Of a stretch of 51,318 bases of DNA, positions 1 to 8,109 are shown in pieces. The stretch comes from an uncultured Muribaculaceae bacterium (GTDB taxonomy: Bacteria > Bacteroidota > Bacteroidia > Bacteroidales > Muribaculaceae). The notes below the pieces were generated by a model. The model made no database searches and was not told the DNA's origin. It worked only from the letters and a program-made list of their open reading frames with translations. Numbering within the stretch: the stretch's first letter is position 1; each line of letters opens with the position of its first letter. The DNA lies in contig CABUTS010000014.1 of the NCBI GenBank assembly GCA_902494515.1, forward strand, positions 1-51,318, given 5' to 3'. The position numbers and the translations under genes are program-made.

Positions 1-1
1 C

Positions 2-301
2 AATCCCGCCGATTCCAATTATCTGTTTCTGAACCGCCGCGGCTCGCATCTCACCCGCCAGATGATTTTCATCATCGTGCGCCGTCTGGCCGAAGCCGCT
101 GATATCCGCAAGACAATCTCGCCGCACACCCTCCGCCATTCCTTCGCCACCCATCTGCTCGAGGGGGGCGCGAACCTGCGTGCCATACAGCAGATGCTCG
201 GCCACGAATCCATCTCCACCACCGAGATTTACCTGCACACCACCGCCGGCGGTCTCCGCGAGCAGATTCTTGCCCATCATCCCCGGAACACCCGGGAATG
301 A
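2..301 (+). CDS. xerD: Tyrosine recombinase XerD-like, C-terminal part (5' end outside window)
   Basis: The last 99 residues of a phage-integrase-family site-specific recombinase, which cuts and rejoins DNA through a tyrosine nucleophile; XerD with XerC resolves chromosome dimers at dif. The visible part holds the H-x-x-R box (HTLRHSFATHLLEGG), the LGH box (QQMLGHESISTTEIY) and the catalytic Tyr in IYLHT, spaced as in XerC/XerD. The open frame enters from the left edge, so the core-binding domain cannot be judged. The stop lies one base from the stop of the convergent channel gene. The housekeeping XerD assignment fits the very conserved text and lack of nearby mobile genes, but a mobile-element integrase of the same family cannot be excluded. 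Confidence 0.85.
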   Translation, partial: NPADSNYLFLNRRGSHLTRQMIFIIVRRLAEAADIRKTISPHTLRHSFATHLLEGGANLRAIQQMLGHESISTTEIYLHTTAGGLREQILAHHPRNTRE

Positions 302-302
302 T

Positions 303-1763
303 TTAATTCCCCGGGGCGGCTGGCTGAGGTTTCTGGGTGCCTTCGACGGGTGGGGGAACCTGAGTGTCGACGGGCTGGAAGAAGGGGTAGGGGATGCCGA
401 AGACCTGGGAGATGTCGTGGCCGGGGAGATAGCCGTCCATGATAGTGTCGCGGCCCGAGGGGCTTTCGTAGGTGTAGAGGTAGAAGAACCGCAGCATGGC
501 GGCGACCTGCTCGAACACGGTGTCCTGAATTGCTTCGTAGGGGAACCATTTGCTTGTGCTGGTGAAGCAGTAGACCTGGAAGGGGATGCCGGTGGCTGTC
601 TGCGGCAGGGTCGACACGAAGCAGTCATCGTCGTGCGAGATATTCGGGTTGGCGTCGAGCCACATCTTCATGTATGCGCGGAAGAGGCCGAGGTTGGTGT
701 CGATGGTGCCGTCGACGAGCCCTTCGGGGTTGTTGACGTCGGCCACTTTTCCTGCGGCTTTCTGGCGCAGTTTTGCGGTGATCCAGGCATCCATAAAGGG
801 AACCTTGCGAACTTGCTCTAAAAGCTCCGGAGAGGCCGGAATTACGCTGTCTGCGTCGATCATGTAGCTCCGGCAGATGCGGCGGGTGCCGCTGACCTGC
901 ATCGTGCGGTAGTTTGTGAAGCTCCCGCTGACGAGATTATAGGGGGGGAGGGTGGTGGTGGTCTTGTCCCAGTTGAGGACCTTGACGGCGGTAAGCGACA
1001 CCTCCTGAACTGTGCCGTTGGCGTCGGTGCCGTTCACCTTGATCCAGTCACCGACATGCAGCGAGTCGTTTTCCGAGAGCTGCACTCCGGCCACGAGGCC
1101 GAGGATGCTGTCCTTGAACACTAACATCAGCACGGCGGCGAAGGCGCCGACTCCGGCCAACAGGGCTGCCGGGGATTTGTTGACGATGATGCCGATGATG
1201 ATGATGATGGCTACAATCCATACAATGCCTCTGACCAGCTGCGCGAGTCCTTTGAGAGGGAGCTTTTTCTTGTTCTCGTTGGCGTCGACATGTTGCCAGA
1301 TGGCGACCACGAGCGCCGAGATGGCGCGGGCGGTGACGAAGACAACATAAATCAGGGTGATGCTGGTCAGGACGGAGGCGAGTTCGTTGTGGTGCGACAG
1401 GGTGAACTGAATCAGAATCAGAAACACCAGCGCCGGAATCATATAGCAGAACTTATGGAAGAACCTCACCTGTGTAAGGGAGTGATATATCCCGGTGTCC
1501 CAGTGCTTTGTGATAATCCGGAGTATCTGGAAAATCAGGAACTGGCAGACCCAGCCGACACCGAGCGACACCCCGAACACCACCGTGGCGTAGAAGAAGG
1601 TGACGACGGTCTGGTTGTGCTCCAGATTGAAGAAGGTGAGGAGCCAGTTCACGACCTTCATGATCCACTCGGCGATGTAGTATGAGGCGCCGGTTTTGTC
1701 GCCGATAAAGCGTTCGAGGTCGTTGGGGGAAACCTGGCTGAGGGTTGTAATCAGGGATATCAT
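303..1763 (-). CDS. MscS-family mechanosensitive ion channel (YbdG-like)
   Basis: A 486-residue inner-membrane channel that would open under membrane tension and release solutes during osmotic downshock. Hydrophobic segments lie near residues 50-80, 100-130, 135-155 and 180-200, followed by a glycine/alanine-rich pore-lining helix (SPAALLAGVGAFAAVLMLVF). The MscS beta domain follows: KDSILGLVAGVQL, then GDWIKV and the TVQEVSLTAVKV...NWDKTTTTLPPYNL stretch typical of the long YbdG/MscM branch. The C-terminal domain is proline-rich at its end. It is convergent with xerD. The start ATG is followed by a hydrophobic N-terminus, and no strong Shine-Dalgarno is visible, as is usual in Bacteroidetes. 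The branch is inferred from the motif text. Confidence 0.88.
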   Translation of the reverse strand: MISLITTLSQVSPNDLERFIGDKTGASYYIAEWIMKVVNWLLTFFNLEHNQTVVTFFYATVVFGVSLGVGWVCQFLIFQILRIITKHWDTGIYHSLTQVRFFHKFCYMIPALVFLILIQFTLSHHNELASVLTSITLIYVVFVTARAISALVVAIWQHVDANENKKKLPLKGLAQLVRGIVWIVAIIIIIGIIVNKSPAALLAGVGAFAAVLMLVFKDSILGLVAGVQLSENDSLHVGDWIKVNGTDANGTVQEVSLTAVKVLNWDKTTTTLPPYNLVSGSFTNYRTMQVSGTRRICRSYMIDADSVIPASPELLEQVRKVPFMDAWITAKLRQKAAGKVADVNNPEGLVDGTIDTNLGLFRAYMKMWLDANPNISHDDDCFVSTLPQTATGIPFQVYCFTSTSKWFPYEAIQDTVFEQVAAMLRFFYLYTYESPSGRDTIMDGYLPGHDISQVFGIPYPFFQPVDTQVPPPVEGTQKPQPAAPGN

Positions 1764-1767
1764 AGCA

Positions 1768-1814
1768 CAGGGGAGTTAGGCATTGTAAAATGCAGGGGAG
1801 TTAAGCATTGTAAA
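1768..1814. repeat. Short tandem duplication beside the channel gene start
   Basis: Two copies of a CAGGGGAGTTA-R-GCATTGTAAA unit begin at 1768 and 1793 (period 25) and differ at one base. They sit directly upstream of the minus-strand channel start codon, so the duplication lengthens that gene's leader. Confidence 0.75.
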
Positions 1815-1824
1815 TAAAAGACAA

Positions 1825-1858
1825 CCGCGCCCCCGGTTTTGTTCAACCGGGAGCGCGG
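1825..1858 (-). terminator. Hairpin downstream of slyD (possible terminator)
   Basis: Arms 1825-1838 and 1845-1858 pair over 14 positions with one mismatch or wobble around a 6-base loop. Read on the minus strand it is followed by a T-rich run (TTGTCTTTTATTT), so it can stop transcription from the mfd-slyD side before the channel gene. It is 210 bases beyond the slyD stop, which is far for a terminator, so the role is uncertain. Confidence 0.5.
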
Positions 1859-1876
1859 GAATGGGAGGATATGGCC

Positions 1877-1909
1877 GCCGGCAAGCCGGCTGAACAGTAG
1901 CAAAAAAGC
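1877..1909 (+). repeat. 33-bp dispersed repeat, copy 1
   Basis: This 33-bp block (GCCGGCAAGCCGGC, then TGAACAGT, then a GCAAAAAAGC end) recurs in opposite orientation at 10721-10753 with 32 of 33 bases identical. Both copies are intergenic and next to minus-strand genes. Confidence 0.85.
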
Positions 1910-2033
1910 TGACGCCGGAGCTGGGCGGGCTTGGGCCGGGCCGGAGCTTGGAGGGGCTTGGCTTGGCCGGAGCTTGGCTTGGTTTGGCTGGGGCTTGGGC
2001 CCGGCAAAAAGGGGGGCCGGGGCTGGTTCTGTT

Positions 2034-2053
2034 ATCGCGCGTGAACGCGCGAT
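2034..2053 (-). terminator. GC palindrome just after slyD
   Basis: ATCGCGCG and CGCGCGAT pair perfectly around TGAA, 15 bases past the slyD stop. There is no U-tract, so it may protect or pause the transcript rather than terminate it alone. Confidence 0.4.
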
Positions 2054-2068
2054 CAAAGGCCGGGGAGG

Positions 2069-2659
2069 TTAATGGCAGCAGCCGTCGCCGCAGCCGCAAT
2101 GGCTGTCTTTGTCATCGCAGCCGCAGGAGCCGTCCTTGTCATCGCAGTGGCAGCCGTGGCCGCAGCAGCCGTGGGCGGGGTGGAGTTCCTCTTCGGTGGC
2201 GTCGCGGACGGCGAGGATGGTGCCGTCGAAGCGCACGGATTTCCCTGCCAAGGGGTGGTTGAAGTCCATCTTAACCTTGTCGGCGGTGACCTCCTTTACG
2301 AGTCCGTTGATGCGGAAGCCGTCGGCGGTCATCATCGGCACCAGAGCGCCGGGTTTGATGAACTCAGCGTCGAATTCGCCTTCGACGAGGAAGAGCTCCT
2401 TGTCGAGGTCGACGATCTGCTCCGGGTCGTATGGGCCGAAAGCCTGGTCGGAGGTGGCTGTGACGTTGAATTTGCCACCCTTTTCGAGGCCGAGAATAGC
2501 CTCTTCGAGGGGTTCGACAACGCCGCGGGTCACGCCGTAGATAATCTTCTCGGGGTCCTCGACGTCGGTCTGGTGAACGAGCTTTTCGGAGCCGTCAGGC
2601 TCGATGGCGTAGAGGTCGTAGCCGAGCTCTACATATTTTCCGGGTTCAATTTTTTCCAT
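2069..2659 (-). CDS. slyD: FKBP-type peptidyl-prolyl isomerase, SlyD-like
   Basis: A 196-residue cytosolic prolyl isomerase and chaperone of the SlyD type. The FKBP fold is split by an insert-in-flap domain: YVELGYDLY...HQTDVEDPEKIIYGVTRGVVEPLEEAILGL forms the first half, the IF domain lies around residues 70-125 with NHPLAGKSVRFDGTILAV closing the FKBP fold. The last 35 residues are a metal-binding tail very rich in His, Cys, Gly and Asp (GCCGHGCHC...CGCDDKD...CGCGDGCCH), like the nickel-binding tail of E. coli SlyD but with more Cys. It starts 16 bases after the mfd stop, so the two are probably co-transcribed. A link to nickel handling is family knowledge only; no nickel enzyme is visible here. 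Confidence 0.93.
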   Translation of the reverse strand: MEKIEPGKYVELGYDLYAIEPDGSEKLVHQTDVEDPEKIIYGVTRGVVEPLEEAILGLEKGGKFNVTATSDQAFGPYDPEQIVDLDKELFLVEGEFDAEFIKPGALVPMMTADGFRINGLVKEVTADKVKMDFNHPLAGKSVRFDGTILAVRDATEEELHPAHGCCGHGCHCDDKDGSCGCDDKDSHCGCGDGCCH

Positions 2660-2675
2660 AATATCTGATTTTAAA

Positions 2676-5600
2676 TTAATTCGATGGGGCGGAGGGGAGG
2701 GCGAGGATGTCCTGAAGGATTGCGACGGCGGTCTCGACGTCGGGAACGTCGTCGAAGGAGAAGGAGCGGCGCTCGCCGTTCTCGCGGATGTGAACCTTGC
2801 CGAGATGGGTCTGCAGGTAGGAGATCATTCGGCCGAACATCGCCGACTGGTAGTAGGCTACATTCGAGGCGTCGACGAAATATGTGTACATTTTCCCCTG
2901 CTTGAGGGCTACCTTCTCGATACCAAGCTGCCGCGCCAGGCGCCGCAGACGGGGCACGCGGGTAAGCTCGATTGCCTCGCGCGGTATCTTGCCGAAGCGG
3001 TCGGTCAGGCGGGAGCGGAATTCGCGGATGTCCATCTCGCGCTCCATGTTGTCGAGCTCGCGGTAGAGGGCTATGCGCTCCGACTCCTGGGGGACGTAGT
3101 CGGCCGGGAGCAGGAGCTCCAGGTCGCTCTCGATGGTGCAGTCGGCCACGTATTCTGTCTCCTCGCCGGGGCGTTCCTCCTCGTTCTTAAACGTTTCGGC
3201 GAACTCTTCGGTTCGGAGTTCGGTAACGGCCTCCTTGAGGATTTTCTGATAGGTTTCGTAGCCGAGGTCGGCGATGAAGCCGCTCTGCTCGGCGCCAAGG
3301 AGGTTGCCGGCGCCGCGGATGTCGAGGTCCTGCATGGCGATGTGGATGCCGGAGCCGAGCTCCGAGAATCCTTCGATGGCCTGCAGGCGGCGCCGCGCCA
3401 CGGGGGTCAGCGGGTTCCCCGGGGGAACCATCAGGTAGCAGAACGCCTTGCGGTTGGAGCGCCCCACGCGGCCGCGGAGCTGGTGGAGTTCCGAAAGACC
3501 GAAGTTCTGGGCGTTGTTCACAATCATGGTGTTGACGTTCGGCATGTCGATGCCGCTCTCCACGATGGTGGTGGCCAGCATCACGTCGTAGTCGTGGTTG
3601 GTGAAGTCGATGATGGCTTTCTCGAGCTGCTCCGGGGGCATCTGGCCGTGGGCCACGATGGTGCGGGCGTCGGGCACCACGCGCTTCACCATCGCTTCGA
3701 GCTGATACAGCCCCTCGATGCGGTGGTTGATAATGAACACCTGGCCGTTGCGCGACATCTCGAAGTTCACGGCTTCGCCGAGAAGCTCGTCGGTGAGGGT
3801 GTCGACGGAGGTCAGGATGGGGTAGCGGTTGGGGGGCGGTGTGGTGATGTTCGAGAGGTCGCGGGCACCCATCAGCGAGAACTGCAGAGTGCGCGGTATC
3901 GGGGTCGCCGACATCGTCAGGGTGTCGACGGAGGTTTTCATCTGGCGGAGTTTCTCCTTCACCGAGACGCCGAATTTCTGCTCCTCGTCGATGATGAGCA
4001 GCCCGAGGTCCTTGAAGTGCACATCCTTGCCGACCAGGCGGTGGGTGCCGATGAGGATGTCGATTTTGCCGTCGGCGAGCTCCTTGAGGATTTCGCGCGA
4101 CTGCTTGGCGGTGCGGGCGCGCGAGAGGTATTCGACCCTGACGGGGAATTCCTTCAGGCGCTCGCGGAAGGTGTTGAAATGCTGGTAGGCGAGGACCGTG
4201 GTGGGGACAAGGACTGCAACCTGCTTGCCGTCGGTGGCGGCCTTGAAGGCGGCGCGGATGGCGATTTCGGTCTTGCCGAAGCCTACGTCGCCGCAGATCA
4301 GGCGGTCCATCGGCTTGGAGCTTTCCATGTCGGCCTTGACGTCGCGGGTGGCGGTCAGCTGGTCGGGGGTATCCTCGTAGATGAACGAGGCCTCGAGCTC
4401 ATGCTGCAGGTAGCTGTCGGGCGAGAAGGCGAAACCCTTCTCCTCCTTGCGGGCGGCGTAGAGCTTGATGAGGTCGCGGGCGATATCCTTGAGCTTGCTC
4501 TTGGTCTTCTCCTTCATGCGGTTCCAGGCGCCGGAACCGAGCTTGTTGATATTCGGCTCAACCCCCTCCTTGCCGCGGTATTTGGCGAGTTTGTGGAGGG
4601 CGTGGATGGAGACGAAGATGCAGTCGTTGTTCTTGTAGATGAGCTTGATCATCTCCTGTGTGGTGCCGTTCACGCGGGTGCGGAGCAGTCCGCCGAAACG
4701 CCCCACGCCGTGGTCCACATGCACGATGTAGTCGCCGGTTTCGATTGAGGAGAGCTCCTTGAGCGATAGGGCGAGCTTGCCCGAGCGCGCGCGGTCGCTC
4801 TTGAGGGAGTATTTGTGGAAGCGGTCGAAGATCTGGTGGTCGGTGAAGAGGCAGCGTTTACCCTTGTGGTCCACGAATCCTTCATGCAGGGTGGCCGACG
4901 CGGGGGTGAAGACGATTTCGTCGGCCCGCTCCTCGAAGATGGCTTTCAGGCGGAGCGCCTGCTTCGGGGAGTCGGTGAGGATGAAGATTCTGAAGCCTTC
5001 GCCGAGGAATTTCAGGAAGGAGGTGGAGATGAGGTCGAAGTTTTTGTGGTAGAGGCCCTGGGGGGTGCAGCCGAAGTCCACGGCGGTGCCGGGTTTATCG
5101 CCGCGGGTGGTTTCGGCGGGAGCGGCGCCGAAGGTCAGGCGGGTGAACCGCGCGAAGCGGGTTTTGAACCGCTCCGGGTCCACGACCTGCCGGCGGATGG
5201 CGTCGGCGTCCCCCTCCCCGGCGTGGGCTGCCGAGGCGGAGAAGGTTTCGGCGGCAATCGCCTCAACGCGGCTCAGCAGGTGGGCCTGGTCGGTGCAGGC
5301 GATGACGGTCTGGTCCGGGATGAAGTCCAGCAGGCTCTCGCCGCTGTCGCCGTCGGAGGCCACGCAGGCGATGATGTCGACCGAGTCGACCTTCTGCTCC
5401 GAGAGCTGGGTCTCGATATTGAAGGAGCGGATTGAGTCGATTTCGTCGCCGAAAAGGTCGATGCGGTAGGGGAGCTCGTCGGAGTAGCCGAAGATGTCGA
5501 GAATCGAGCCGCGCACGGCGAAGTGCCCCGGCTCGTAGACATAGTCGACGGGGGTGAAACCGTTGGCGGTCAGCCATTTCCTGACTTCGGCGAGGTCGAT

Positions 5601-6137
5601 TTCGCCGCCGGTTTTCAGGGGTAGGGTGGCGGCCTCGAGGCGCTTGCGTGTGGCGACCTTTTCGGCCATAGCCTCGGGGTAGGTGACCACGTAGCGGAGC
5701 GCCGGGTCGGAGCTCCAGTGGCTGAGGGTTTCGGTGCGGAGTATCTGCTGCGGCGGGTCGACCTGACCGAAACGGATGTCGCGCTTATACCCCGAAGGGA
5801 AGATCATGACAGCCTCGTCGCCGAGGATTTTCACCAGGTCGTTGTAGAGGTATCCGGCGTCGTCCATCGAGTCGGTCACCAAGAGCGCGGGGACCCGGCG
5901 GTCGGGTTCCGTTGTGTCCTGAAGCGCCAGGGCTCCGAACAGCACCGCGGGAGCTGACCCGGCCAGTCCGCCGAGCTTCACAGCTTCGCCGCCGCGGGCG
6001 AGCTCCACGCCCCTTTCCACAGCCTTCCGCCGCGCCGGCGTCAGGAACTGCCGGGCCAGTGCGCCCAACTCCACCGCCGGCGCTAACTCTTCCGCCTTCG
6101 CGGATTCCTGCTTTTTATTTTCTTTGGTTTGAACCAT
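2676..6137 (-). CDS. mfd: Transcription-repair coupling factor Mfd
   Basis: A 1153-residue ATP-driven DNA translocase that removes stalled RNA polymerase at lesions and recruits the UvrA2B excision machinery. An N-terminal UvrB-homology region spans about residues 60-330. The CarD-like RNA polymerase-interacting domain follows at about 465-560 (SSIETGDYIVHVDHGVGRFGG). The RecG-like translocase carries Walker A GDVGFGKTE near 615, box II DEEQKFG near 715, TMSATPIPRT near 740 and the TRCF C-terminal domain from about 1000. Length and order are typical. A TAATTTTG promoter box ends five bases before the ATG, so the message may have almost no leader. It is divergent from comM and followed by slyD. 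Confidence 0.97.
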   Translation of the reverse strand: MVQTKENKKQESAKAEELAPAVELGALARQFLTPARRKAVERGVELARGGEAVKLGGLAGSAPAVLFGALALQDTTEPDRRVPALLVTDSMDDAGYLYNDLVKILGDEAVMIFPSGYKRDIRFGQVDPPQQILRTETLSHWSSDPALRYVVTYPEAMAEKVATRKRLEAATLPLKTGGEIDLAEVRKWLTANGFTPVDYVYEPGHFAVRGSILDIFGYSDELPYRIDLFGDEIDSIRSFNIETQLSEQKVDSVDIIACVASDGDSGESLLDFIPDQTVIACTDQAHLLSRVEAIAAETFSASAAHAGEGDADAIRRQVVDPERFKTRFARFTRLTFGAAPAETTRGDKPGTAVDFGCTPQGLYHKNFDLISTSFLKFLGEGFRIFILTDSPKQALRLKAIFEERADEIVFTPASATLHEGFVDHKGKRCLFTDHQIFDRFHKYSLKSDRARSGKLALSLKELSSIETGDYIVHVDHGVGRFGGLLRTRVNGTTQEMIKLIYKNNDCIFVSIHALHKLAKYRGKEGVEPNINKLGSGAWNRMKEKTKSKLKDIARDLIKLYAARKEEKGFAFSPDSYLQHELEASFIYEDTPDQLTATRDVKADMESSKPMDRLICGDVGFGKTEIAIRAAFKAATDGKQVAVLVPTTVLAYQHFNTFRERLKEFPVRVEYLSRARTAKQSREILKELADGKIDILIGTHRLVGKDVHFKDLGLLIIDEEQKFGVSVKEKLRQMKTSVDTLTMSATPIPRTLQFSLMGARDLSNITTPPPNRYPILTSVDTLTDELLGEAVNFEMSRNGQVFIINHRIEGLYQLEAMVKRVVPDARTIVAHGQMPPEQLEKAIIDFTNHDYDVMLATTIVESGIDMPNVNTMIVNNAQNFGLSELHQLRGRVGRSNRKAFCYLMVPPGNPLTPVARRRLQAIEGFSELGSGIHIAMQDLDIRGAGNLLGAEQSGFIADLGYETYQKILKEAVTELRTEEFAETFKNEEERPGEETEYVADCTIESDLELLLPADYVPQESERIALYRELDNMEREMDIREFRSRLTDRFGKIPREAIELTRVPRLRRLARQLGIEKVALKQGKMYTYFVDASNVAYYQSAMFGRMISYLQTHLGKVHIRENGERRSFSFDDVPDVETAVAILQDILALPSAPSN

Positions 6138-6141
6138 ACTG

Positions 6142-6149
6142 CAAAATTA
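6142..6149 (-). promoter_or_regulatory. -7 box of mfd
   Basis: Minus-strand TAATTTTG fits the Bacteroidetes -7 consensus TAnnTTTG. Only four bases separate it from the mfd ATG, placing the start site on or beside the start codon. Confidence 0.55.
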
Positions 6150-6230
6150 ACAAAAAAATCCGCTACGGCGTTTAGCTCGTCGGCAGCTAATCGCCAAAAT
6201 CCTTTGTGATAAGATTTTTTAACACTTGGC

Positions 6231-6264
6231 TTTGACATTGTAACCTTCGATTTTTGTAATTTCG
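6231..6264 (+). promoter_or_regulatory. Probable comM promoter
   Basis: TTTG at 6231-6234 and TAATTTCG at 6257-6264 match the -33/-7 pair with one mismatch and a 22-base spacer. The expected start gives a leader of roughly 20 bases to the comM ATG. Confidence 0.45.
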
Positions 6265-6290
6265 TTGCTTGACAACCAATTGTTTTCAAA

Positions 6291-7853
6291 ATGTTAGTGA
6301 AGGTCTGCGGCGCTGCCCTCCAGGGAATTGACGCCATAAAAATATCCATCGAGGTGCTCATCGAACCGGGATTCTCGATGACCCTGGTCGGGATGCCCGA
6401 CAAGGCTGTCAAGGAGAGCGTCCAGAGGGTGGAGTCGGCCATCGACCACAGCGCAATGGAGTTTCCCCGGCGCAAAATCCTGGTGAACATGGCCCCCGCG
6501 GAGGTCAAAAAGGAGGGAGCCAGCTATGATCTTCCCCTTGCCATCGGCATCCTCGCCGCCGACAAGCGCATCCCCGCCGAGCTCCTCGACCACTATATGA
6601 TCATGGGGGAACTTTCGCTCGACGGCAGTCTGCTCCCCATCAAGGGGGCCCTCCCTATGGCCATCCTCGCCCGCAGCATGGGTCTCAAAGGAATCATCCT
6701 GCCGGCCGACAACGCCACCGAGGCTGCCGTGGTCAACAATCTCGAGGTCTGCGGCGCCCACTCCCTCCGCGAGGTCATAGACCACCTCACCGGTGTCCTC
6801 GCCATCCCTCCGACCGTCGTCGATACCCGCGCGGAATTCTCCCGCGCCGTGGAGAATTTCCCCTTCGACTTCTCCGAGGTCAAGGGACAGGAGAATGTAA
6901 AACGCGCCTTAGAGGTGGCCTGCGCCGGAGGCCACAACATACTCCTCATCGGTCCTCCGGGAGCCGGCAAGTCCATGATGGCCAAGCGAATACCCTCCAT
7001 CCTTCCCCCGATGACCCTCCACGAAGCCCTCGAAACAACCAAAATCCACTCCGTGGCCGGCAAACTCAAGTCCGGCTCCAATCTCCTCAGCCACCGCCCC
7101 TTCCGCTCGCCCCACCACACCATCTCCAATGTAGCCCTTGTAGGCGGAGGCGCGTCCCCGATGCCCGGCGAAATCTCCCTCGCCCACAACGGCGTCCTCT
7201 TCCTCGACGAATTCCCGGAATTCAACCGCTCCGTCCTGGAGGTGATGCGCCAGCCGCTCGAAGACCGCCAGATCAACATCTCCCGCGCCGGATATTCCGT
7301 GAATTACCCCGCGAGCATCATGCTCGTGGCCTCCATGAATCCCTGCCCCTGCGGCTACTACAACCACCCCACCAAGGAATGTACCTGCACCCCGGCGCAA
7401 GTCAGCCGCTATCTCGGCCGCATTTCAGGCCCCCTGCTCGACCGAATCGACATCCAGTGTGAAATCCTACCGGTACCCTTCGAAGACATCGCCACAGCCC
7501 CTCCCGGCGAGCCCAGCGAGGCCATCCGCCGCCGCGTTGTCGCCGCCCGCGCCATCCAGCAGCAACGCTTCGCCGCCGAGCCCGGCATCCACTCCAACGC
7601 CCAGATGAACTCCCGCCTGCTCAACACCTATTGCAAACTCACACCCGACTGCCTCGACATACTCCGCACCGCCATGACCCGCTACGACATGTCGGCCCGC
7701 GCCTACGACCGCATCCTGAAAGTCGCCCGCACCATCGCCGACCTCGCCGCCAGCCCCGACATCCTCATCCCCCACATCACCGAAGCCGTCTCCTACCGCA
7801 ACCTCGACCGCTCCACCTGGGGCTCCGCCTCCCCCCTCTCCCTCCCCTTCTAA
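6291..7853 (+). CDS. comM: YifB/ComM-family AAA+ ATPase (Mg-chelatase-like)
   Basis: A 520-residue cytosolic ATPase. In Vibrio, ComM is a hexameric helicase that drives branch migration during natural transformation; the function in Bacteroidetes is not established. The N-terminal Lon-like/ChlI domain covers about residues 1-180 (VGMPDKAVKESVQRVESAI, KKEGASYDLPLAIGIL). The AAA+ domain has Walker A GPPGAGKSMMAKR near 222, Walker B GVLFLDEFPEF near 303 and NPCPCGYY with a Cys cluster (CPCG, CTCTP) near 345-370. The C-terminal domain ends near ITEAVSYRNLDR. Size and motif order are normal. It is divergent from mfd with 153 bases between. Confidence 0.94.
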   Translation: MLVKVCGAALQGIDAIKISIEVLIEPGFSMTLVGMPDKAVKESVQRVESAIDHSAMEFPRRKILVNMAPAEVKKEGASYDLPLAIGILAADKRIPAELLDHYMIMGELSLDGSLLPIKGALPMAILARSMGLKGIILPADNATEAAVVNNLEVCGAHSLREVIDHLTGVLAIPPTVVDTRAEFSRAVENFPFDFSEVKGQENVKRALEVACAGGHNILLIGPPGAGKSMMAKRIPSILPPMTLHEALETTKIHSVAGKLKSGSNLLSHRPFRSPHHTISNVALVGGGASPMPGEISLAHNGVLFLDEFPEFNRSVLEVMRQPLEDRQINISRAGYSVNYPASIMLVASMNPCPCGYYNHPTKECTCTPAQVSRYLGRISGPLLDRIDIQCEILPVPFEDIATAPPGEPSEAIRRRVVAARAIQQQRFAAEPGIHSNAQMNSRLLNTYCKLTPDCLDILRTAMTRYDMSARAYDRILKVARTIADLAASPDILIPHITEAVSYRNLDRSTWGSASPLSLPF

Positions 7854-7881
7854 TCCCCGGATAATTGAATTCCCGCCATCC

Positions 7882-7899
7882 GGAAAGCTTACGCTTTCC
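7882..7899 (+). repeat. REP-like palindrome A upstream of the transposase-like gene
   Basis: GGAAAGC-TTAC-GCTTTCC is a perfect 7-bp stem with a TTAC loop, followed by CACCCCAACCAAAACC. The loop and the tail recur in palindromes B and C around the same gene. Confidence 0.8.
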
Positions 7900-8002
7900 C
7901 ACCCCAACCAAAACCCCCGGGCTTCCAACCGCCCTCCTCCCTCTCCCCCTCTCCGCTTCGCCGCCTTCCTCCTCCCTGCCTCGAAGCCACTTCGTTCCCT
8001 CT

Positions 8003-8034
8003 GGTTTTGGTTTGGTGTAAAAGCGTAAGCTTTT
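8003..8034 (-). repeat. REP-like palindrome B (inverted copy)
   Basis: Read on the minus strand: AAAAGC-TTAC-GCTTTT then ACACCAAACCAAAACC. It has the same loop and a closely related tail as copy A, in opposite orientation, so A and B form a head-to-head pair like a BIME. Confidence 0.75.
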
Positions 8035-8039
8035 AAAAG

Positions 8040-8088
8040 GAATAAGCTGCTAAAAGAAATAAGCTTGTAAAAGAAATAAGCTTGTTAA
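8040..8088 (+). repeat. 17-bp tandem repeat (three units)
   Basis: Three imperfect units of AAATAAGCTTGTAAAAG lie directly upstream of the transposase-like gene, sharing the AAGCTT core with the REP-like palindromes. Confidence 0.75.
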
Positions 8089-8109
8089 CCCACTTAATTA
8101 TAGTGAATT

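Larger units (their letters stand above)
1764..2068. other. Intergenic region with hairpins and G-rich repeats
   Basis: This 305-base stretch between slyD and the channel gene has no convincing gene; open frames here are low-complexity. It holds a 25-bp-period duplication (1768-1814), a 14-bp-stem hairpin (1825-1858), one copy of a 33-bp dispersed repeat (1877-1909), a G-rich array of imperfect GGAGCTTGG/GGCTTGGC units (about 1918-2020) and a perfect 8-bp-stem palindrome (2034-2053). Confidence 0.7.

Noticed and set aside
1..301. xerD fragment as an integrase of a mobile element at the window edge
   Set aside because: No attachment-site repeat or element gene is visible next to it; the motif text fits XerC/XerD. 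The rest of the gene is needed to be sure.
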